From contig NZ_PGGC01000037.1 in the NCBI RefSeq assembly GCF_002795305.1, positions 1 through 54,939 of the forward strand: a DNA stretch of 54,939 nt, read 5' to 3'. The notes under the pieces are model-generated. The model made no database searches and was not told the DNA's origin. It saw only the letters and a list, made by a program, of their open reading frames with translations. The DNA is from Aeromonas cavernicola. Its GTDB lineage: Bacteria > Pseudomonadota > Gammaproteobacteria > Enterobacterales > Aeromonadaceae. Shown here one piece after another: positions 47,122 through 54,939 of the stretch; the stretch's first letter is position 1, and each line of letters begins with the position of its first letter. Position numbers and translations under genes: made by a program.

Positions 47122-47397
47122 ATGCAGCAACCCAGCTTACAAATAAGCCATGAGCGCAACGCCCCGCTGCGGTGGGATACGCACCAAAAATCCTTACTCA
47201 AAGACAGCCGTCATGCGCATGAGCATCGTTTACTCATCCACCTCAACGCATGTCTGCCAGCGGGTATATTTACTACCATGGTGGCCGATCGTGGCGTGAG
47301 CTCCCGAGCCCTTGTCGGGGCAATAGCAGTGGTGCACCTTGCCATGAATGAAGATAAGGATGTGATTGAGTTTATTTTACGCTGGAGGTTGTCTTAG
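47122..47397 (+). pseudogene. Probable IS4-like transposase remnant
   Basis: A 91-residue frame whose middle reads like a fragment of an IS4/IS10-type transposase core: KSLLKDSRHAHEHRLLIHLNACLPAGIF followed by TTMVADRG, matching the pattern of FL..L...LP then a conserved D-x-G(F) block. Flanking parts of the catalytic domain are absent, so it is at most a remnant. Judged by eye; alternative is chance similarity. Confidence 0.4.
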
Positions 47398-47523
47398 GGG
47401 AGTTTGTCGAGGGTAGCCACTTCGACCTGACATTGCAGGGACTATGAGCATGATGCTGGCCATTCATTGGCCATGCCGCAATGGGTTTTTGGTCAGGTGC
47501 TTTTAGGGCGGTCAGCGGTATAA

Positions 47524-47547
47524 AGCGGCTTTCCAAAGAAAGCCGCT
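47524..47547 (-). terminator. Terminator after pykF
   Basis: Stem agcggcttt / aaagccgct with a 6-nt loop, 32 bp beyond the pykF stop. A second small palindrome, aactgtaaacagtgtt on the minus strand, precedes it. Confidence 0.75.
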
Positions 47548-47578
47548 GTTAACACTGTTTACAGTTTTATTTCATCAG

Positions 47579-48991
47579 TTACAGAACGTGAACCGATGCA
47601 GTATTGGTGGTGCCACTAGGCACTAGCGCACCAGACACCATCACCACGATGTCGCCTTTCATACCCATCCCAATCTCCAGCGCGGCTTCTTTACCGATGC
47701 GATAGAAATCGTCGGTAGAAGCAATGCTATCAACCACATGAGCAACCACACCTTTGGTCAATACCAGCTGAGCAGCGGTCTTTTTGTTGGTAGTGATGGC
47801 CAAAATCCAGGCCTTCGGGAAGTATTTGCGGATCGCCTTGGCAGATTTGCCGCCTTCAGTCGCTACTACGATGAGCGGAGCATCAAGCTTCTCGGAGGTC
47901 TCTACGGCACCTTTACACACAGCTTCAGTGATCCGCAGCTTGTTGCTGTCGTTAGCAGCAGACAAGTTAGAAGGCATGACGGCGTCAGTACGCTCACAGA
48001 TGGTGGCCATGATGGTGACAGCTTCCAGCGGGTATTTGCCCTTAGCAGACTCACCAGACAGCATCACAGCGTCAGTGCCATCTAACACAGCGTTAGCCAC
48101 GTCGCCAGCTTCGGCGCGGGTCGGACGTGGGTTCTTGATCATCGAGTCCAGCATCTGGGTGGCAGTGATAACCACTTTGCGGGCTTTGTTGCACTTGGCG
48201 ATGATCATCTTCTGGGCAAAAATCACCTCTTCAACTGGGATCTCGACCCCCATGTCGCCACGAGCAACCATGATGCCGTCGGAAACAGCTAAGATGTCGT
48301 CGAAGTTATCCAAACCTTCCTGGTTTTCGATCTTGGAGATGATCTGGATGTTCTCACCACCGTGGGCTTTGAGGTGTTCACGAATTTCCAGTACATCTTC
48401 TTTCTTACGGATGAAAGAGGCTGCAACAAAATCAACACCTTGCTCGCAACCAAAGATCAAATCGCGCTTATCTTTTTCAGCTAACGCTGGCAACTTGATG
48501 GAGACGCCCGGCAGGTTGATACCTTTGTTTTCGCCCAAGTCACCGTTATTTAATACTTTGCAAACTACTTCGCGCTCGGTGATAGCGACTACATCTAGTC
48601 CGATCAGGCCATCATCGACTAATACTCGGTTGCCAACTCGTAGGTCATTAGCAAACCCAGGGTAAGTCACTGCCACTTGGTCCTTGTTACCCACCACCGT
48701 CTGATCGGTAGTGAACGTGAAAGTTTGGCCAGCAACCAGCGTGACATCATTGCCACCTTCCAGCTTCATGGTGCGGATCTCAGGACCCTTGGTATCCAAC
48801 AGAATGGCCGCTTGTTGGCCAGTCTCTGCCATCACCGCGCGCAGGTTGCTAATCCGGCCACCATGTTCAGCGTAATCGCCGTGAGAGAAGTTAAGGCGCA
48901 TGACGTTCATGCCAGCATCGAGCATTTTGGCCAGCATTTCTTTGGATTCGGTCTTAGGACCGATGGTGCAGACGATTTTGGTCTTTTTCAT
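47579..48991 (-). CDS. pykF: Pyruvate kinase I
   Basis: A 470-residue pyruvate kinase, the same length as E. coli PykF. It converts PEP and ADP to pyruvate and [23 protein letters not shown] opens the protein; [18 protein letters not shown], the catalytic [12 protein letters not shown], the signature [14 protein letters not shown] and [19 protein letters not shown] follow; the C-terminal allosteric domain is complete. The ATG at 48991 is chosen by alignment; ATG 49003 adds four residues and is also possible. Neither start has a strong Shine-Dalgarno. Confidence 0.95.
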   Translation of the reverse strand: MKKTKIVCTIGPKTESKEMLAKMLDAGMNVMRLNFSHGDYAEHGGRISNLRAVMAETGQQAAILLDTKGPEIRTMKLEGGNDVTLVAGQTFTFTTDQTVVGNKDQVAVTYPGFANDLRVGNRVLVDDGLIGLDVVAITEREVVCKVLNNGDLGENKGINLPGVSIKLPALAEKDKRDLIFGCEQGVDFVAASFIRKKEDVLEIREHLKAHGGENIQIISKIENQEGLDNFDDILAVSDGIMVARGDMGVEIPVEEVIFAQKMIIAKCNKARKVVITATQMLDSMIKNPRPTRAEAGDVANAVLDGTDAVMLSGESAKGKYPLEAVTIMATICERTDAVMPSNLSAANDSNKLRITEAVCKGAVETSEKLDAPLIVVATEGGKSAKAIRKYFPKAWILAITTNKKTAAQLVLTKGVVAHVVDSIASTDDFYRIGKEAALEIGMGMKGDIVVMVSGALVPSGTTNTASVHVL

Positions 48992-49295
48992 GTCAGTCTT
49001 CATGGTTAAGGAGTTTCCGTCGTGCAATATACACCAGTTTTTGGATTCTTTTTATGATCCAGAAACAACGTTTTGGCTCGGTAACGTTTTCTTTTTAGGA
49101 ATAACGTTTTCTTTATAGGCGTTTTTTCAGTCATAAATGCAGGTTTTTATCATTTTAACCCTCCTCCTCATTACAAGAGGGATGACTCGTGACGGGCAAC
49201 AGATGTTGTAAAATGACAACTAATAACCCCTGTCATCTTGCTGTCATCTCACCAGATAAAAATATCAGGCCATGATATGCACATTAGGGGCCAAC

Positions 49296-49415
49296 ATGAC
49301 CCATTCGCGCTGGCTAGGTCTTTGGCTGTTGTTGTTGATCGCAACGCTAATAACAGCCCAAATGATACCCACCAATGTATGGCCAGCAAACCACTATTGG
49401 CTCAATAGGTTGTAA
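49296..49415 (+). CDS. Possible 39-residue membrane peptide
   Basis: A short frame starting MTHSRWLGLWLLLLIATLIT, then a polar tail ending NHYWLNRL. It has a basic N-terminus and one hydrophobic helix, with AGGGG about 8 bp upstream of the ATG. It lies alone in the 690-bp gap between pykF and ygiD. Could be a small membrane protein or a chance frame. Confidence 0.35.
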   Translation: MTHSRWLGLWLLLLIATLITAQMIPTNVWPANHYWLNRL

Positions 49416-49681
49416 GTTGTTGATTCGGCTTACTAGCAGCAAATATAGCCAAAACTATCTGGTCCCTTCACGCACCTTGACCCCATCCAGTGCAAGTCAT
49501 CCCTACGGCCACTATAGCTAGTCTAAACAAAAGCCTATCCAGCAAAATACCGACCTAGATTACCAACCATAGGTTGATAATTTTTATCCAAAAGCAGAGA
49601 TTGTTAACTCAGTTACAGCAGCAGATAATTCGCCTTTATTTAATCATCTGCACATTATCCTGTGGCTTTCGGTGTTGTCTT

Positions 49682-50446
49682 ATGTCTTCCGCCCCTGTCT
49701 GGTTTATTTCTCACGGCGCTCCCGACCTCGTCTTGCGCGATCAAAGTGCTGCCCACTTTTTACGTTCCCTACGTTTGCAAGACGTGAAAGGATTGGTTGT
49801 TATTTCAGCTCATTGGTTTAGTCATCGACTCGAGCTTAACGTCGAGCCTAATCCATCATTAATGTATGATTTTTACGGTTTTCCTGAGTCTCTTTACCAA
49901 ATGCGCTGGCCAGCCAGCAGTCCTCGGTGGCTGCAACAGATGGTCAGTGATCAACTGGTACAGGCGGGGTTAATGGTTGCATCAATACGGCGTGAACTGG
50001 ATCACGGGGTGTGGTCGCCACTCTCCCTGATAGATCCAGATAGCGAAATCCCGTTAGTCCAGATATCCATCCCCTCGCGCTTTACCCCTCTCGAACTGTG
50101 GCAGCTTGGTGAGGCACTTGCTCCGCTACGCAGTCAGGGGGTTGGCATTCTCGCCTCTGGCGCCATCATTCATAACCTGCGTGAGCTGGGCCCGCAGGGA
50201 TCATCAGTACCACGTTGGGCCAGTCAGTTTGTCAACTGGTTGGAGGGGAAGATGGCGGCAGGAGAGCAAGAGATGTTACTCAACTATCGCAAGATAGCAC
50301 CGGGAGCGATGGAATCTCACCCTTATGATGATCATCTGCGCCCTCTGTTCGTCGCTCTCGGGGCTGCTGATGGGGTTAGTCCGACCCGATTACACGATAG
50401 CTGGGATTGCGGCAGCCTCTATATGGGGGCTTATCGGTTCGACTAA
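49682..50446 (+). CDS. ygiD: Class III extradiol dioxygenase, YgiD-like
   Basis: A 254-residue LigB-type dioxygenase resembling YgiD/4,5-DOPA extradiol dioxygenase (E. coli YgiD 262). Metal-ligand histidines are in WFISHGAPDL (about 8-17) and VISAHWFSH (about 40-48); DHGVWSPL and SGAIIHNLREL are further family blocks. The ring-cleavage substrate is unproven. ATG 49682 fits the family N-terminus; the frame is open from 49574 but the extra residues are not family-like. Confidence 0.87.
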   Translation: MSSAPVWFISHGAPDLVLRDQSAAHFLRSLRLQDVKGLVVISAHWFSHRLELNVEPNPSLMYDFYGFPESLYQMRWPASSPRWLQQMVSDQLVQAGLMVASIRRELDHGVWSPLSLIDPDSEIPLVQISIPSRFTPLELWQLGEALAPLRSQGVGILASGAIIHNLRELGPQGSSVPRWASQFVNWLEGKMAAGEQEMLLNYRKIAPGAMESHPYDDHLRPLFVALGAADGVSPTRLHDSWDCGSLYMGAYRFD

Positions 50447-50653
50447 ACAGCGCACACTTATCGCGGATAAGCTCCAAGGTGATGAGGGGCGATGTTACGC
50501 AAGAGGTGGTCTTAGGGGGCGACCTCGTCGGACGCAGCCATCTTATGTTTACGTTGCTGGAGTGTGCTCTCTCTTAGCATAGTGCCCTCCATTTATTGAC
50601 CATGCAGCAGTGAGGTCACCCTCTCGGATCGGCATACTGTCGTTGCCTGCAAA

Positions 50654-50685
50654 CCAATACCGACAGGTTTCCCTGTCGGTATTGG
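50654..50685. terminator. Bidirectional terminator between ygiD and rlmM
   Basis: A perfect 14-bp inverted repeat ccaataccgacagg / cctgtcggtattgg with a 4-nt loop (tttc), between convergent genes. Confidence 0.8.
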
Positions 50686-50713
50686 CATTTATCGTACGGG
50701 CTGCACGCTTACA

Positions 50714-51808
50714 TCACGCCTTGGGTTCGAGCTTGGAGACCCAGTACTTGTTGTAAACATGCACGGTGATCTCTTCCCGATCGTGATAGAGCTGCTTGGC
50801 TTGGATCACGAACGCGTTGTCGATCTCCTTGAGCATCTCGCGCAATACCTCGATATTGTGCACCGACTCGGCATACCGCTTCTTCATCGGCAGCTTGAGG
50901 TTGAACATCGCCTCTTGACAGTCGCCCTCACGGAACCAGTCCGCAATCATGTGAACGACCCGTGCTGGTTTATCGACCATGTCGCACACCAGCCAGTAGG
51001 TGTTCTTCTTGCTCGGCCGCCAGACGAAACCGTCATCCCGGATATGCTTGACCTGGCCGGTATCCATCAGGGATTGGGCCATCATGCCGTTGTCGACCGC
51101 CGTGACCATCATGCCACGACGCACCAGCTGATAGGTCCAGCCACCCGGGCAGGCGCCCAGATCCACCGCCTTCATGCCGGAGCACAGACGCACATCCCAC
51201 TCTTCACGCGGCACGAACACGTAAAACGCCTCTTCCAGCTTGAGGCTGGAGCGGCTCGGCGCATCGGCCGGGAAGCGCAGGCGCGGGATCCCCATGTGGA
51301 ATCCGGAGTTGTTGAACGAATAGGAGTAACCCAGCAACACGTGGTCATTGGCCAGGAAGAAGGCGTGGAACACCGGACGGTTCGGCGTCTCCTTCTTGGT
51401 CAGGATCTCGTTGCTGCGCAGCGCCTGACGAAGCGGCACGGTGAACTTGCGGCAGAAGGCCGACAGCTCTTTCGCTTCGTTGGTATCAGCGGTCTCGACT
51501 CGCAAATCGCCACAAATGGTGTATTCGCGAACCGCCTCGATGATGGGGGAGATCCTGTCCGCGACATCCAGATCCTTCAGCTCGTGGGTCACCACCAGCA
51601 TCTGACGGATGAAGATGAGCTCCCGGAACGGCAGCTTGCGCGCCAGCAGGTCCGCCTGCTCCTCGTCATACAGTTCGAAGATCACATAACCGCTGTCGTC
51701 CTTGACCCGGGCGAAACCGTAGCACTGCATGTTACCGGCACGCTCGGTGATCTCTGCCGCCGCCTCTTTCTCAAAACCGGGGCGGCAATAAAGCAGCAGA
51801 TTATTCAT
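50714..51808 (-). CDS. rlmM: 23S rRNA 2'-O-ribose methyltransferase RlmM
   Basis: A 364-residue RlmM (E. coli 366), which methylates the 2'-OH of C2498 in 23S rRNA. N-terminal THUMP-like part (about 1-170) with [19 protein letters not shown], then an RFM Rossmann domain with SAM motif [14 protein letters not shown] (about 224-237), and [11 protein letters not shown] carrying a catalytic Lys. A GGAGG precedes ATG 51808. It overlaps the end of ygdD by 8 bp. Confidence 0.96.
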   Translation of the reverse strand: MNNLLLYCRPGFEKEAAAEITERAGNMQCYGFARVKDDSGYVIFELYDEEQADLLARKLPFRELIFIRQMLVVTHELKDLDVADRISPIIEAVREYTICGDLRVETADTNEAKELSAFCRKFTVPLRQALRSNEILTKKETPNRPVFHAFFLANDHVLLGYSYSFNNSGFHMGIPRLRFPADAPSRSSLKLEEAFYVFVPREEWDVRLCSGMKAVDLGACPGGWTYQLVRRGMMVTAVDNGMMAQSLMDTGQVKHIRDDGFVWRPSKKNTYWLVCDMVDKPARVVHMIADWFREGDCQEAMFNLKLPMKKRYAESVHNIEVLREMLKEIDNAFVIQAKQLYHDREEITVHVYNKYWVSKLEPKA

Positions 51809-52187
51809 TTTTTCCTCCAAGACGACAGCCAGCCCAGCAGAGGGCCGCCCATCCCAACATAAAACAGAGGCCACCGGCCGGGGTAATCAGCCCCAGCCCC
51901 TTGCTGCCAAGCAGCACCATGGCGTAAATACTGCCGCAGAATCCGATGATCCCCAGCACAAAAGCGGTGCCAGCCAGGTGGATCACCTTGCTGTGCACAC
52001 CACACCAGCCCAGAACCAGCAGGGCCAATGCGTGAAAAAACTGATATTGCACGGCGGTATTGAACGCCGCCAGACGCTCGGGCGTAATGCCGGTCGCCGC
52101 CAATCCATGGGCGCCATAAGCCCCCAGCATGGTGGCCGTCAACCCGAAGAGACTGGCCAGTATCAGCCAATGTCGATGGATCTGCAT
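51801..52187 (-). CDS. ygdD: DUF423 membrane protein YgdD
   Basis: A 128-residue DUF423 protein with four membrane helices (E. coli YgdD 131). Family features are LGAYGAHGL (about 20-28) and [14 protein letters not shown] (about 43-56). Function is not known. The ATG at 52187 has GGGAG at about 7-nt spacing; a GTG two codons earlier is possible. Same position between gcvA and rlmM as in E. coli, here with an added hydrolase gene upstream. Confidence 0.92.
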   Translation of the reverse strand: MQIHRHWLILASLFGLTATMLGAYGAHGLAATGITPERLAAFNTAVQYQFFHALALLVLGWCGVHSKVIHLAGTAFVLGIIGFCGSIYAMVLLGSKGLGLITPAGGLCFMLGWAALCWAGCRLGGKNE

Positions 52188-52238
52188 CCTCACTCTCCCT
52201 CTCTCATCGCGGCTGGCAACTAGGCCAGTCCACTCTTG

Positions 52239-52868
52239 CTATCCGTACTGGGCGACAAAGTGGCTGATGGCCGCCGCCGCATGCTGCATATTTTCCTGCT
52301 CACTCACGCCACTGGCTTTACGCGGTTTGAAACCATGATCACCATCGGTCAACCAATGGACCGATACGGCGGGTGAGAAGGGGAAATCGGCCAGTTCGGC
52401 GCGACTACCGAAGCTATCGCGCTCCCCCTGCAACAGCAGGGTTGGCACTGCAATATGTTTGAGTACCTCGCCTCGCCAACTGTCGGGCTTGGCAGGAGGG
52501 CGGAAAGGATACCCGAGAATGAGCAATCCTGCAGCATTCATCTCACCCGCGCCGTCATGATAGAGCTCCGCCGCCATCCGCCCGCCCATCGACTTGCCCG
52601 CTAAAAACAGCCGTGGATGAGAAAACGCGCGGATCATGGCGTGCCAATGGGCGAGCAGCACAGGCGCCCTGTCCGGCGGTCGGCGCTTGCCATCCTGTGC
52701 CCGCCTGGTCATGTAGGGAAAGTTAAAGCGCACCACTTCGATGTCGGGGCCAGCTAGCAGGCGTGACAGCTCAGCAAGAAAGGCGTGATCCATCCCCGCG
52801 CCTGCACCATGGGCCAGCAAAATACGAACGGGGGCATCCACTGCCCCCTCACGGATCACCTCAAGCAT
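52239..52868 (-). CDS. Alpha/beta-hydrolase of the KANL3/Tex30 family
   Basis: A 209-residue small alpha/beta hydrolase. It has ILLAHGAGAGMDHAFL (about 16-31), the nucleophile Ser in LAGKSMGGRMAAEL (about 88-101), the acid in LLQGERDSFGS (about 151-161), and the His in TDGDHGFKP (about 174-182). Natural substrate unknown. It overlaps the 3' end of gcvA by 8 bp, so the two are coupled. E. coli lacks a gene here between gcvA and ygdD. Confidence 0.88.
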   Translation of the reverse strand: MLEVIREGAVDAPVRILLAHGAGAGMDHAFLAELSRLLAGPDIEVVRFNFPYMTRRAQDGKRRPPDRAPVLLAHWHAMIRAFSHPRLFLAGKSMGGRMAAELYHDGAGEMNAAGLLILGYPFRPPAKPDSWRGEVLKHIAVPTLLLQGERDSFGSRAELADFPFSPAVSVHWLTDGDHGFKPRKASGVSEQENMQHAAAAISHFVAQYG

Positions 52869-53781
52869 CGGCGATCCTGGCCTTGCGGCGTGCCTCTTCC
52901 TGCTCCACCAGCGCCAGCATCCAGTCGCGGAAGGCCACTATCTTACCCTGATCCGATTGCAGCTCTTGGCACACCAGATGGAAGGCATTTTTGCTTACCA
53001 ACACCTGCTCGAACGGGCAGATAAGGCGGCCCGCTTCAATTTCAGGTTGTGCCAGCACGCTGTGACCAAGTGCCACCCCTTGGCCGTGGATCGCCGCTTG
53101 GATCACCATGGTCGAGTGGCTGAAGATGGGCCCCTGATTGACGTTGGGGGCATCGATATCGAGCTGGCGGAACCAAGCCTTCCAGTCACGGCGGGAGGTA
53201 TCGTGCAGCAGGGTATGAAGAGTCAAATCTTGCGGCGTACGCAGCGGTTTGGGCCCGCTCAGCAGCAAGGGGGAACAGACTGGGATCAGGTATTCGGTAT
53301 GTAGCTTGTCCGAGCGCAGACCCGGCCAGTTACCGCGCCCGTAATAAATGGCCACATCCACATCATCGGTAAGTGATCCCTCGTCCAGATCGACAGCCTT
53401 AATTCGTACATCGATATCGGGGTGACGCTCGCTGAATTTGACCAGCCGCGGTACTAGCCACTGGATGGCGAAACTGGGCTGCAGGCTGACAGTCAAGGCC
53501 CCCTTGGCACTACGGGCCAGCAGCTTATCGGTCGCCTCAGAAATAGAGGTAAAAATATCTTTGATATCGAGGAAGTAGTTTTGCCCCTCTTCCGTCAGCA
53601 ATAAAGAACGATTTTTGCGACGAAATAGCTTAATACCAAGATACTCCTCAAGCGCTTTGATTTGATGGCTAATGGCTGCCTGCGTCACAAACAGCTCCTC
53701 AGCAGCACGAGTAAAACTTAAGTGACGAGCCGCAGTTTCAAACGCTTTGAGTGCATTAAGCGGCGGTAAACGACGAGACAT
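52861..53781 (-). CDS. gcvA: Glycine cleavage system LysR regulator GcvA
   Basis: A 306-residue LysR regulator matching GcvA (E. coli 305), which activates the glycine cleavage operon with glycine and represses it with purines, and controls the GcvB small RNA. N-terminal HTH: RRLPPLNALKAFETAARHLSFTRAAEELFVTQAAISHQIKALE (5-47). The effector domain has SLQPSFAIQWLVPRL and HSTMVIQAAIHGQGVALG. ATG 53781 is chosen over the longer frame. First gene of gcvA-hydrolase-ygdD-rlmM. Confidence 0.93.
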   Translation of the reverse strand: MSRRLPPLNALKAFETAARHLSFTRAAEELFVTQAAISHQIKALEEYLGIKLFRRKNRSLLLTEEGQNYFLDIKDIFTSISEATDKLLARSAKGALTVSLQPSFAIQWLVPRLVKFSERHPDIDVRIKAVDLDEGSLTDDVDVAIYYGRGNWPGLRSDKLHTEYLIPVCSPLLLSGPKPLRTPQDLTLHTLLHDTSRRDWKAWFRQLDIDAPNVNQGPIFSHSTMVIQAAIHGQGVALGHSVLAQPEIEAGRLICPFEQVLVSKNAFHLVCQELQSDQGKIVAFRDWMLALVEQEEARRKARIADA

Positions 53782-53805
53782 GACAGCAACCAATGATGAG
53801 TTTTT

Positions 53806-53861
53806 CTAATGACGCGCATTATAATTTGTCGGTTGCAGGTCGACCAGTGAATAAACATAAT
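53806..53861. promoter_or_regulatory. gcvA/gcvB divergent promoter region
   Basis: Plus strand: TTGCAG (53833-53838), 17-bp spacer, CATAAT (53856-53861), a good sigma-70 promoter for the small RNA. Minus strand: a TATAAT-like -10 (53818-53823) for gcvA. CTAAT at 53806-53810 matches the core motif reported for GcvA sites. Confidence 0.6.
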
Positions 53862-53867
53862 GCGCCC

Positions 53868-54062
53868 CGCAACTCGTCGTCATATGACTCATGTCATCGG
53901 TCGCTACCGTGTGATGTGTTTCTGGGATGTGTGTTTCATACTCCGAATCGTGGTGTTGTATTCCTGTCATACAGGAAAAAGGTTAAATCGGGATCGATTT
54001 AGCCTTCGTCTGTCATCTGAATGTGTTTCGCGCCACCAACGTCAGTGAAGTGGCGCTTTTTT
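53868..54062 (+). ncRNA. gcvB: GcvB-like small RNA
   Basis: About 195 nt, transcribed divergently from gcvA, the position of GcvB in E. coli (206 nt). It contains two GU-rich single-strand-like stretches (53909-53937 and 53950-53960) like the GcvB R1 seed region, then a hairpin ttcctgt / acaggaa (53961-53977), a second small stem aaatcg / cgattt (53985-54000), and a terminator. GcvB is an Hfq-dependent repressor of amino-acid and peptide transporters. Identity rests on synteny, promoter, GU-rich core and terminator; sequence outside these is not obviously conserved. No protein-coding frame competes. Confidence 0.65.
54030..54062 (+). terminator. Terminator of the GcvB-like RNA
   Basis: Stem gcgccac (54030-54036) / gtggcgc (54050-54056) followed by six T residues: a classical intrinsic terminator. 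Confidence 0.85.
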
Positions 54063-54679
54063 ATTTCAGCTAAACGCGAAAATAATGGATTGGAACACCG
54101 ATTATTTAGCAGGCTGTCTGGTTGTGATTGGAAAAGAGATAACGCTAGGTTGTCAGCCGACAGTTGGTGCGATCATCTGATGACGTTTCGCTCATCAGGT
54201 CTCACCTCGCACAAGCATGCTCATATTCGGGATTTGTAGCAGCAAGATATTGAAATAAAAACGGCTTTGTTTGTGATCTGGCTGTACCGCCAAACAAAAC
54301 CGCCACGCCCGAAGTCATGACGATGATTCATGCCAACTATTCTCTCAATCAACGGCCCGCTCCCGCCGAGATTGAGCCTATTGCCCGTCTCTGTTTCTTT
54401 TGCCTGAGTCTGCCCACCATTGGCCAATTTATGAAGACCCAAGTTGAACGAGCGATCGTCTTGTGCATCGGCCAGCAGGTGATTGAGGTTGCCTCGGGGT
54501 TTTGCACGCGGTTGCTCTAAGATGATACTGCTTTTGTGATTCGCAACCCTTTGGTTACGCACTTTCCCGCCCAGCAATCATGTGGTTATCGAATGTCATA
54601 TAAGCATGCCACTGCCCAAGCTGAAAGCCGGTCTGTATACAGTGCTCTGTCGACACGGCGCTAGTTTATTCGTAACCGT
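54063..54679. other. Region without a supported gene
   Basis: About 620 bp. A small palindrome ctgatga / tcatcag lies at 54177-54198. Short frames on both strands show no family resemblance. The proximity of a transposase end suggests mobile-element flank. Confidence 0.3.
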
Positions 54680-54939
54680 TCACCGGCAGGGGCTTGACGC
54701 ACACAATTCGGCAGGGATGGGGTAATCCGTTTTCTCGATGCAGGCTTTGACGATGGCGCGCAGCCACTCCTGAGGACAACGTCCCAGTCGTTTGGCTGTC
54801 TCCACCAACGACAGGATACGCTGGCGAAACAACTCGCCACGATGTGAGCACACGCCGTAGCTTCCTTTGCGCCACAGCATCTCGTCATCCTTGATGAGCC
54901 ACTCGCAGCGCCCCCGATAGCGCTTCGAGCACAGCAACC
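54680..54939 (-). CDS. Transposase C-terminal part (IS66-like), cut by the window edge
   Basis: The last ~85 residues of a minus-strand transposase-like protein that continues beyond the window. The pattern LWRKGSYGVCSHRGELF followed by RILSLVETAKRLGRCPQEWLRAIV resembles the C-terminus of IS66-type transposases (R.K.S.G..S..G, then ETA...G....L). Only the C-terminus is seen, so completeness, family and terminal repeats cannot be judged; the stretch before LWRKG looks unusual and may be degenerate. Confidence 0.5.
   Translation of the reverse strand, partial: LLCSKRYRGRCEWLIKDDEMLWRKGSYGVCSHRGELFRQRILSLVETAKRLGRCPQEWLRAIVKACIEKTDYPIPAELCASSPCR

Noticed and set aside
54221-54577. 118-residue minus-strand frame near the right edge
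   Set aside because: Low-complexity, no recognisable domain, overlapped by an equally weak frame on the plus strand.
1-54939. CRISPR arrays, rRNA or tRNA genes
   Set aside because: No regularly spaced direct repeats, rRNA segments or cloverleaf-like sequences were noticed on reading; this was not a computed search.

Overview
The window looks like a chromosomal segment of a gammaproteobacterium, most likely Aeromonas or a close relative. This is inferred from E. coli/Vibrio-like gene orders (tolC/nudF-yqiB-cpdA-yqiA-parE, lptD-surA-pdxA-rsmA-apaG-apaH, gcvA-ygdD-rlmM, mtlA-mtlD-mtlR), high-GC core genes, and a LuxO-type regulator beside a TusE/YccS pair. No rRNA, tRNA or CRISPR array was seen.

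Layout. 1-5.7 kb: end of a CoA-acylating methylmalonate-semialdehyde dehydrogenase, a glutamine amidotransferase, a divergent CysB-type LysR regulator, NsrR, a small membrane protein and RmuC. 5.7-8.5 kb (minus strand): ChaA antiporter and a CSS-motif EAL phosphodiesterase. 8.5-13 kb: mannitol operon behind a long leader carrying several CRP-like sites. 13-20.2 kb: outer-membrane biogenesis, vitamin B6 and ribosome maturation operon, ending in a strong bidirectional terminator. 20.3-26.4 kb (minus strand): VOC protein, luciferase-like oxidoreductase, YjiH-type transporter, PuuB-like oxidase, TolC. 26.7-35.5 kb: nudF-yqiB-cpdA-yqiA-parE, then an AT-rich two-gene cassette (AAA ATPase plus small possible PD-(D/E)XK-like protein) wedged between parE and parC.

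35.5-37.3 kb is an AT-rich accessory patch. It holds a secreted SH3 protein broken by a one-base homopolymer frameshift, an orphan lipoprotein and REP-like palindromes. 37.3-45 kb: UshA-type nucleotidase, DUF2956 cluster, LuxO-like regulator, TusE, YccS. 45.1-46.9 kb: an AT-rich PglL/Wzy-family glycan ligase, followed by a probable transposase remnant. 47.6-53.8 kb: pyruvate kinase, YgiD-like dioxygenase and the gcvA-hydrolase-ygdD-rlmM operon. A GcvB-like small RNA appears to diverge from gcvA (about 53868-54062). The right edge carries the end of a transposase gene.

The most interesting candidates are the ATPase/small-protein cassette inside the topoisomerase IV operon, the GcvB-like RNA, the homopolymer-disrupted SH3 gene, and the CysB-like and LuxO-like regulators with altered key residues.
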